Shown one piece after another: positions 57,038 through 64,000 of a DNA stretch of 64,000 nt. The stretch covers positions 62,001-126,000 of the forward strand of contig NHNY01000023.1 of assembly GCA_002786065.1 (NCBI GenBank), read 5' to 3'. Every line of letters starts with the position of its first letter. Within the stretch, counting starts at the first letter, position 1. A program made the translations under genes and the position numbers. The notes under the pieces were generated by a model. The model searched no databases, was not told where the DNA came from, and saw only the letters and a list, made by a program, of their open reading frames with translations. This stretch comes from Microcyclospora pomicola. Lineage: Eukaryota > Ascomycota > Dothideomycetes > Capnodiales.

Positions 57038-58358
57038 TCAATCCACGATCATGGTGCCATTGCGAACCAAGGTGATGAGCGCGGAAGCATCTCTAGCCCA
57101 CCACATGGCGTCGCCCCTAATGGAAGCTGATCTTCGCTGGCTTGCGCTGCCTGCGCAGCTAGAAAAGTCGATGCATACATTACCGCCGCACTCTGAGTGG
57201 CCACTGGTGCACGCCTGTTCGAGAGGACAATCAGCGTTCGTGGAGCAAGATTTACCACAGATGGAAGCATTGTCACAGAAGCCGGAAGCGCTGCTACCGA
57301 CAGATTGGTCGCAATAGCAATCACTAGGGCAGGGAGCATTTCCCGTTTCGTAGTTGAACGGGCCGCTGCAAGCAATGTAGGGACTGTGTCGTGGTATCAG
57401 CACATTGCAGTGTTCTCGGGATCGACCCGAGAGAAGAGTCCATATCGACTTACGATGCAGTGGCAGTTGCTTCGACTGTGGAGGCCTCGGTGACAGTGGT
57501 GGAATCGGTCTCGGTTGACGTGGTCTCGTAGGTCGCTGTAAGCGTGATCTGCGTCGTCTCGGTGGCCGTGACGGACCTTGCAGATGTTAGTATGGAACAG
57601 CCAAGGCGGGGGAGAAAGTCCATGGAAGGCGGACTCACGATGAGCTCGTCGCGGTCGTGCTGAGCAAGGATGTGGCGGTAACGGAGATGGTCGACGTGGG
57701 AGTAAACTGGACCGTTTTTGTTACAGGCGTCTCGATGCACGAGCAGACATTAGCGATGATTGCGCTGCTTGTGCTCCTCCATTTGCTGTAGATGCAGGCT
57801 TGACCACATGGAGTGCTCTCGGCGCACTTTTTGCTTGATGATGTCTTTCTAACAGAGGAAGTCGTCTTGGCGGATGAGGTAGTGACAGGCTTCTGTGCGG
57901 TGCGCTTCATCTTCTGGGGGTAGCGCACAGTCGTTGCGTCGTAGTCTGTCGAGACATCCGTTTCCGTCACAACCACTGTGGTAGTGTTCAAGATGGAAGT
58001 AGTGGTGTCCTGCTCCGACGTTTGCGTAGTAGTGTCAACGATCGTCCTGTGTCGTCTTGTTAGACCAACTGTTGAGATAGACGAGTCGAGAGCGGCGAGC
58101 TTACGTGACAGTAGCGGTAGACGCGGTGATCGTCGAGGTAGCAGTTTTTACTGTTTTCGTTTTCGTCAAGGCCGACGCTGTGTGTGTGGAAGTGACGGTG
58201 GAAAGAGGGTATTTGGAGGAGCAGAAGGACAGAGCCACAGAGTATCCTCTGAGGTCCGAGGCGATAGTACCAACGACACCATTGCACGTAGCAGCGGATG
58301 CAGCAGAAGTAGCTAGAAGAAATGCAAGAGGGAAAAGAGAGGAAGCTGGGGAAAACAT
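57038..58358 (-). CDS. Secreted Thr-rich, Cys-rich protein, four exons, unknown function
   Basis: Exons (minus) are 58358-58105, 58046-57639, 57576-57454 and 57383-57038; introns are 58, 62, 70 nt with GTAAGC, GTGAGT and GTAAGT donors. All three introns are phase 2 and the frame stays open throughout; 376 residues. Residues 1-22 form a signal peptide (LFPLAFLLATSAASAA). GYSVALSFCSSKYP is a short motif common in fungal secreted proteins. Residues 50-250 are Thr/Ser-rich (likely O-glycosylated) with a small Cys cluster in the middle (CAESTPCGQACIY and VCSC). The last 100 residues are a Cys-rich module: CSGPFNYETGNAPCPSDCYC, FCDNASICGKSC, DCPLEQACTSG, CGGNVCIDFSSC. There is no GPI signal: the end is ...VRNGTMIVD. 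I know no named family. A wall-associated or apoplastic role is plausible but unproven. Confidence 0.8.
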
Positions 58359-60461
58359 GGTGGTTGCCCGGGGTGAGCAAAAGTATTGGAAGCTGCCTAC
58401 GAATCTTGCCGGAGAAAACGATGCTCAAACAGTAGGTATATCTCTATGGGCGTCAGAACAGATATATATCACTCTCTAGCAGTCTCAAGAAGTCAACCTC
58501 CCGCCCTACCACTGTGGCTTGCGTAGGCGTATGATTGCTAGAGCGAACATGGTAAGAACTGCTGCTAGCCTCGCTCAGACTCAGCCGGTATGTTAGATGT
58601 CTGATCATATGTAGAGTAGTATAGAATGGTCGGACCACGTTCGAATGGTACCTATTTTCCAGAAGGACGGATCATATTGCTGTAGCTGTCATTGATATTG
58701 TAACATGGTCTGACTGTGTGTCTGTCCTAATGGCTCACTATCCCTAGCAGATGTTTCATCGACACTGTTCGGCCATCGCTCGCGGCAACAGGAGTTGCTT
58801 AGTGCTGCTTGCTGTGACAATCCCAGTCTAGAGGAGCCGGACATTTCCCATGGCTCTTAGCAATCAACCCGGATATGCTAAAGTGACCTACTGTACCGCC
58901 CGCTACCGTAGAGCGTCTGAGCTTGGCTTTCAGCTCCAGCCACGTGTACCAGATCGTCAGTGCCGAGAATGTCGCGTGCAGTGGTTAGTGCTTAGCCACG
59001 ATCTACAAGCAAGCCACGTCGGTCGAGGAGAGCGTGGTATCCTTAAGGTTTGGACGGACGGTGACATGCCAGATGCTTCTCCTTAACATTGCGGACACAG
59101 AATGCCTCGGTAGTATCTCCCAGCGCTAGCTGCCAAGTGAGGATGAAGTGCGCCGCGGCCACCGATAGGCTCTTCGATCTGCAATATAGCAATGATGTGT
59201 CGGAACGACACCGAGTTGACAGAGTCATGGAATGGAGTTGATCATGTCTTTACATTGCCTTTATTGGCATCGAGTGATTGCAGAACAGGTAAGATCGCTT
59301 GAACTCGCCACGATCATTGAGTCGGGTGTATGGTGAAGTCATCTCTCCAGACTCTGGTCCATAATTTGAACTCGATCTTGCGGAGGGCCGTTCAAGTTAG
59401 GATGCGTTGTTATGACATTGCCCGTGATTTACGCTTTGCTAAAGTTTTCGAGGCACGCTCGTGTCACGTGGGACAGCAAGAGTATGATGAATCGGTCATT
59501 CCAAACACGGCAATGAACCCGCGCATCTCACGATGCATCTACCAGACAGACAGAGCCACGCGACTAAGCCGTGACTGAAGAGATAGCCGGCCTAGTGTAA
59601 GGTCCGAAGTGATTATTGAATGCGCGCTGGCGGTACGAAGTACATAGTCTGCAGGTACCAGACCGTCCTCGAGGTAGGTCGTGATCAGTGACGGTTTTTC
59701 GACAGCACGGTACCCAAGCACAAGGTGTCCTAGCCTATAGAGCACACTGATATCGAAAGCCTTTGGATGATACCACGGCCGGACGTCCTGTGGAGCTTGG
59801 TCACTGAGCGACACAGCATTTGTGGACGATCAATAGAGGTCGTCAGCAATGCTCTTAGACTCAGTCTATCAGCTCCAGACCATGCGGCGTGAATAGCAAA
59901 GCATGGATGCAACCACTTCGGTTATGGATCGTGTTGTCTTCGTGAGATACAAACCGCGACACGAATGTTTTGACGGTTGCTTTCGGGACTACTGGCGGTC
60001 GGCTTTGTAGCGCTCTACCTGCTTGATCGAATAACAACCCAGACCATCAATACTGGGAAGTACACAGCTGCCACTAGCATCAACAATGCCGGATGTTGCT
60101 CTCGCCGCCTGCACATTCGCATTCCCTCACACTCTTATGCTACGTACCTCAATGAAGCTGCATTCCACACGCTAGTATCGTTGCAGGACTTCCGATTGTG
60201 AGAACCACATCCGAATTGGCAAACGTAAACGCGAGACTCTCCATGAAACGACATGGTGTCGCTGATGATATCAACCGGACGGCCCGCGAAGTTCGCGTCG
60301 TACCTGCGATGGTTTTGGGTAAAACCTTCGGGCCGCCAAAGTCTTGGATGAGGGCAGTAATCCATAGTCTTTGCGCCCATCGCAATCGACTACGACAGGA
60401 TTGAAAGGAAGAGAACGACAGTCTTGCTCTAGGACAGACAGCGCAACACAATCCTAGTCTG
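58359..60461. other. 2.1 kb without a supportable gene
   Basis: Includes the promoter of the secreted-protein gene and the 3' flank of the Tda10-like gene. Frames of 60-100 codons on both strands lack motifs. Confidence 0.45.
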
Positions 60462-61654
60462 TCAAATGAGGAGGATCTCCTTCACTCGTCGATGGCGATT
60501 CACGATCAGACGCATTTGTTTTCCTTTCTCATGCGGATAGATTCCTCGACGAAGCACATCTGTGTAGAGCTCGTAGGCAGGATAATCTACTTCACATTAG
60601 TCATGCTGAGGGAATCGAAAGTGTGAGACCACTCACATCCGTTGACGAACTTGGTGACCTGCTGTTCAGTCATACCGCTCCCTTTCTCGCTCCGTAGTGC
60701 GGCTTCCTGCTCCTGCCGCCACGTATACACGAATTGAGTGTCCTCTGCGTCACTGCAAATGCCTATCAGCAAGACTGTTACACCAGTGAATGTAAGTATG
60801 GACTTACATGTGTATGAAGGCACCCAGATGATCCGTCAAAGCATCATATTTCCTCAATTCTACATTGATGAATTTGACGTCTTCTAGGTCCAGAAGGCCT
60901 AATTGACCTTGATACTCTCCGCCATTGGTCTTGGAATCCTGCCGAGCCTTGGTCCACTTGCGTTCCAATGCCTCATCATCCAATGCTCTAAAGCCAACAC
61001 ACCATCCCTCAAACACAACTACGTCGATGGTTGGGTCGCCCTCCTGGTTGACGACTTCCCATTCAGGCTCCGGCCTTTGATCTCCTTGACCGGAGAAGGC
61101 GGATTTATCGTAGCTTGGAATTCGAATCTGTCGCCGGCGATTTGCAAGAGCCTCGAAAACACTGGACCCAAGCTCCAAGTCATGTGTTGATGGCTGACCA
61201 CGATGTTGGACCAAAGGATTCGATGCATGTGTCTCTGCAAGCCTGACTTGCTGGGCACGTGGTAAATACAAGTCGTCAATAGAGAGGACAACGGTGGGTA
61301 GAGAGTGAGGTGGAGAGGACAAGATTCTGGAGAGGGAATTGACCTGATAACGAATCATAGTTCAGTTCTCATGTTGATAGCTTATTGGCAATCTTGATCT
61401 GCACTTCGTAGTCTGCTCTTTACACACGTTTCCATCCTACCATCGTATCTTCCCGGTAAATGTAGCTAGTAAACATATAAGAGAGACATTCCACCTACCA
61501 GCGTTGTCTTACCGGCCCCTTGTACACCATTTATGCCTACAAAATATGGTGGCGGCGTTTGAGCGCTCGCGACATACTTTCGACGATGGGCTGCGATGTG
61601 GTCCAGGATAAAAGGTATACAATGCGGTGACTTGTCATCGACGACTTTTGCCAT
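60462..61654 (-). CDS. Tda10 / D-glycerate 3-kinase-like ATPase
   Basis: Exons (minus) are 61654-61499, 61343-60808, 60752-60637 and 60586-60462; introns are 155, 55, 50 nt plus good GT...AG ends, giving 310 residues (yeast Tda10 is about 290). The P-loop GVQGAGKT lies at 43-50, at the end of exon one. VVLSIDDLYLP carries the conserved Asp pair, followed by NPLVQHRGQPSTHDLELG and VVFEGWCVGFRAL. The C-terminal exon supplies YPAYELYTDVLRRGI and RHRRVKEIL, typical of the family end. Plant relatives phosphorylate D-glycerate in photorespiration; the fungal substrate is not established. It is divergent from the cystathionine beta-lyase gene. Confidence 0.9.
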
Positions 61655-62068
61655 CTTGCAAACAGATTTGATCTTATAGTGCATATGTGAGAATGGACAT
61701 AACCATCTTTTCGAGGTTATCAACATATATAATCTGCTGTCAGCTCGACTGAGGTGTGATCTAGACGTGAAGTCTTCGCACGAAGGGGGCAAAGCGTCAT
61801 CGGCGCGTGGCAGCGACCGGCTAGATTGGGTGCCCGCACTTCGGCGAGAATGGAAGAATTGCAATTGACTAGGACGGCGGTCTGACTCTCCTTCACCCCA
61901 AGCCTTCGTTCTTGACTAAATAACCCGATATCAATAAGACCACCATTCGAAAAGCCAAGTCCCACATCCAGGACTTTGCCCAACATACCACCTTCATAAG
62001 CAGAACGCATACAGGTCTCTGGCCCTGTTCAAAAACCACCAAAACCCCCTCCACCAAAATCCTCGACA
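61655..62068. promoter_or_regulatory. Shared upstream region of the Tda10-like and cystathionine beta-lyase genes
   Basis: 414 bases between divergent ATGs. I looked for a CACGTG-type site expected for sulphur-regulated genes and did not see one. Confidence 0.55.
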
Positions 62069-63397
62069 ATGTCAGACGATACTCCAGCCCTCAACAAGGG
62101 CTTAAAGCAGCTTGACCTTGACGGCCATGATTTGCCTCCATCTCCTGCACCGTCCAGCCCGACCAACGGCAGGAAATACGCCTTGGCCACCGAGCTGGTG
62201 TACCTGGAAAGCAACGACCAGTACAATGCTGCGAATGTGCCCATCTACCAGTCGGCCACATTCAAGGGTGGGCCAGGACAAGAGTATGACTATACGCGAA
62301 GTGGTAACCCTACACGCACTCACATCGAGCGGCATCTGGCCAAGATCATGAACGCACATCGTGCGCTTGTGGTAAGCTCTGGCATGGGTGCCTGTGATGT
62401 CATAACGAGGGTGCTGAAGCCTGGCGATGAGGTCGTTACGGGTGATGATCTATATGGCGGCACGAACAGACTGCTCACGTACTTGAAAGAGAATGGTGGC
62501 ATCGTTGTTCGCCATGTGGACACCACCAAACTTGATGTGGTCAAGGCGGCAGTCAACGAGAAGACGACCATGGTCTTGCTCGAAACCCCTACCAACCCAT
62601 TGATCAAGATCGTGGACATTGCTGGGATTGCAGCAGCAGCACACGCTGCCAACAAGAAAGCTATTGTGGCGGTGGACAACACCATGATGTCTCCATACTT
62701 GCAGAATCCTCTCGACCTCGGCGCAGATGTGACTTACGAGAGTGGCACAAAGTATCTTTCTGGGCATCACGATGTCATGGCTGGCGTGATTGGAATCAAC
62801 GATCCCGCATTGGCCGACCGCTTTTATTTCATGATCAACAGCACAGGCTGCGGTCTAGCACCATTCGACTGCTACCTCTTGCACCGTGGCATTAAGACTT
62901 TGGCAGTGCGCATGGAGAAGCAACAGCAAAATGCCAACACCCTTGCCGTCTTCCTCGAAGAACATGGTTTCAAGGTGCGATACCCGGGGCTGAAGTCGCA
63001 CCCTCAGTACGACCTACACTGGTCGCAAGCCCGAGGTGCTGGTGCTGTCCTCAGCTTCGAGACAGGCTCCATCCTGCTTTCCGAGCGTATTGTGGAATCC
63101 ACCAAGATCTTCGGCATCTCGGTCTCTTTCGGTTGCGTCAACAGCTTAATCTCCATGCCTTGCCGCATGAGTCACGCTTCGATCGACCCTGCAACACGCA
63201 AAGAGCGCGCATTGCCCGAGGACATTATCAGGCTGTGTGTTGGCATTGAAGACGTTGGAGATCTCATTGACGACTTGTCACAAGCGTTGGTTCGAGCTGG
63301 TGCCGTCAAGCTCACTGAGCAAGGTTTCGAGGCTCTGAGTGCTGCCGAAGTGGAGGGCGAGACGGGAAAGACGACACAAGTCGTCGACGAACCTTAG
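62069..63397 (+). CDS. Cystathionine beta-lyase
   Basis: Single exon, 442 residues. PLP enzyme of the Cys/Met-metabolism family that cleaves cystathionine to homocysteine, pyruvate and ammonia on the way to methionine (metG/STR3 type). Seen: YDYTRSGNPTRTHIERHLAK (about 74-93), SSGMGACDV, the PLP-ring Asp D203 in VDNTMMSPY, and the Schiff-base lysine K228 in ESGTKYLSGHHDV. GIESxxDL-like GIEDVGDLIDDL closes the domain. The overall pattern fits beta-lyase better than gamma-lyase or gamma-synthase, which is a family judgement from memory. The N-terminal 35 residues are variable. No intron is seen. Confidence 0.9.
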   Translation: MSDDTPALNKGLKQLDLDGHDLPPSPAPSSPTNGRKYALATELVYLESNDQYNAANVPIYQSATFKGGPGQEYDYTRSGNPTRTHIERHLAKIMNAHRALVVSSGMGACDVITRVLKPGDEVVTGDDLYGGTNRLLTYLKENGGIVVRHVDTTKLDVVKAAVNEKTTMVLLETPTNPLIKIVDIAGIAAAAHAANKKAIVAVDNTMMSPYLQNPLDLGADVTYESGTKYLSGHHDVMAGVIGINDPALADRFYFMINSTGCGLAPFDCYLLHRGIKTLAVRMEKQQQNANTLAVFLEEHGFKVRYPGLKSHPQYDLHWSQARGAGAVLSFETGSILLSERIVESTKIFGISVSFGCVNSLISMPCRMSHASIDPATRKERALPEDIIRLCVGIEDVGDLIDDLSQALVRAGAVKLTEQGFEALSAAEVEGETGKTTQVVDEP

Positions 63398-63523
63398 ATG
63401 GTTTGTCCAAAAGTTGCTCGCAGCGTTCGCGTGGTCTTTCCAGTTGTGGTAGACTTGAACTAGATCTCGCGCTCTAGCATACTGTATATGACGAAATGTT
63501 GAAAGATCTTTGGCAACTTAGTG

Positions 63524-64000
63524 CTACTTGCCTCCTCGATTTCTCTCCTCCCACTTGCGATCAAACACCGCCAGCGTCCGTTGACTGCTCGGCACTACAT
63601 CTAGTGCCCTCACGCTCACTCTCTCCTCACTCTCCACCATCCACACCGCTGCCTTCGCCACATCCTCTGCCACCAATGCCTCGATCCCCTCCATAAAGCC
63701 GTCATACTCACCTCCACTGAAGCCCACCCTCTGCTCGTGAAAATGCCCCCGCACCACGCCCGGCCGCAGCGCCAACACCCGCACATTCGTCCCCACCAGC
63801 TCCGCCCGCAGCGCATTCGTGAACCCTTCCTGGCACGCCTTGGTCGCGTGATAGACGGCCTCGCCGGGGAACGGCGGCGTCTCCAACGCGGTCGTGCTGG
63901 TGATGTTGAGGATCGTGCCTCGCGCCGCCGCCGCCATCCCGCCTTCGTTCAACACCGCGTGCGCGGCACCCATGAAGCCGCGGACGTTGGTGTCCAACAT
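63524..64000 (-). CDS. Short-chain dehydrogenase/reductase, N-terminus cut by the window edge
   Basis: The 158 C-terminal residues are visible; the 5' part lies beyond base 64000, so the cofactor-binding TGxxxGIG is not seen. Seen: DTNVRGFMGAAHAVL, the strand ILNITSTTAL with the catalytic Ser, the YHATKA active site (Tyr-xxx-Lys), and VLALRPGVV. The NxR-G and RPGVV pattern with the long C-terminal EALVAEDVAKAAVW section resembles the NADP-dependent YMR226C/YdfG group of hydroxy-acid dehydrogenases, but substrate is inference. Third positions are strongly G/C. Confidence 0.88.
   Translation of the reverse strand: MLDTNVRGFMGAAHAVLNEGGMAAAARGTILNITSTTALETPPFPGEAVYHATKACQEGFTNALRAELVGTNVRVLALRPGVVRGHFHEQRVGFSGGEYDGFMEGIEALVAEDVAKAAVWMVESEERVSVRALDVVPSSQRTLAVFDRKWEERNRGGK

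Noticed and set aside
1-64000. tRNA, rRNA and CRISPR search by eye
   Set aside because: No tRNA T-loop with matching arms, no rRNA sequence and no regularly spaced repeat array was found; a covariance-model scan would be decisive.

Overview
The window is nuclear DNA of a filamentous ascomycete (Pezizomycotina; a Dothideomycete is my best guess, inferred from gene content only). The signs are many single-exon genes, 46-155 nt introns of GTRNGT...CTRAC...YAG type, loose gene spacing, and fungus-specific families: an Msb2-type signalling mucin, a C2H2 plus fungal-specific-domain regulator, an intracellular LysM protein and Thr-rich secreted proteins. I count 20 well-supported protein genes, one of them cut by the right edge. 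Two more spliced candidates are weak. There is one retroelement fossil. I found no rRNA, tRNA or CRISPR array.

Layout. 1.8-5.1 kb: aspartate aminotransferase and an iron-type alcohol dehydrogenase with a mitochondrial-like leader. 7.7-11.1 kb: the signalling mucin Msb2. 12.2-20.6 kb, all on the minus strand: succinate dehydrogenase flavoprotein, a LysM protein, an F-box-like orphan and glutamate 5-kinase. The kinase is head-to-head with TIP41 (20.9-21.7 kb). 25.0-25.6 kb: a small Cys-ending protein of unknown role. 30.6-33.9 kb: a zinc-finger regulator flanked by long stretches with no supportable gene. 37.4-41.3 kb: an HD-domain nucleotidase and the augmin subunit HAUS6, divergent. 42.3-46.7 kb: mitochondrial Hsp40 Mdj1, a SAP30-type subunit and a second F-box-like orphan. 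47.3-53.5 kb: BRO1 and the ankyrin palmitoyltransferase AKR1. 54.1-55.7 kb: a weak spliced candidate and a Ty1/copia gag fossil. 56.0-58.4 kb: a gamma-glutamylcyclotransferase-like gene and a four-exon secreted Thr/Cys-rich protein. 60.5-64.0 kb: a Tda10-type kinase, cystathionine beta-lyase and a partial short-chain dehydrogenase.

Most genes are unlinked housekeeping functions: respiration, amino-acid metabolism, TOR/PP2A signalling, endosomal sorting and spindle assembly. There is no metabolite cluster and no defence island. I do not see an undescribed multi-gene system. The items most worth a second look are the four-exon secreted protein, the 199-residue protein whose Cys-rich tail depends on a terminal intron, the tandem splice acceptors inside the AKR1 DHHC motif, the alcohol dehydrogenase with an altered metal site, and the long empty flanks of the zinc-finger regulator. 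Exon borders were read by eye from reading frame, splice consensus and family knowledge, without transcript data.
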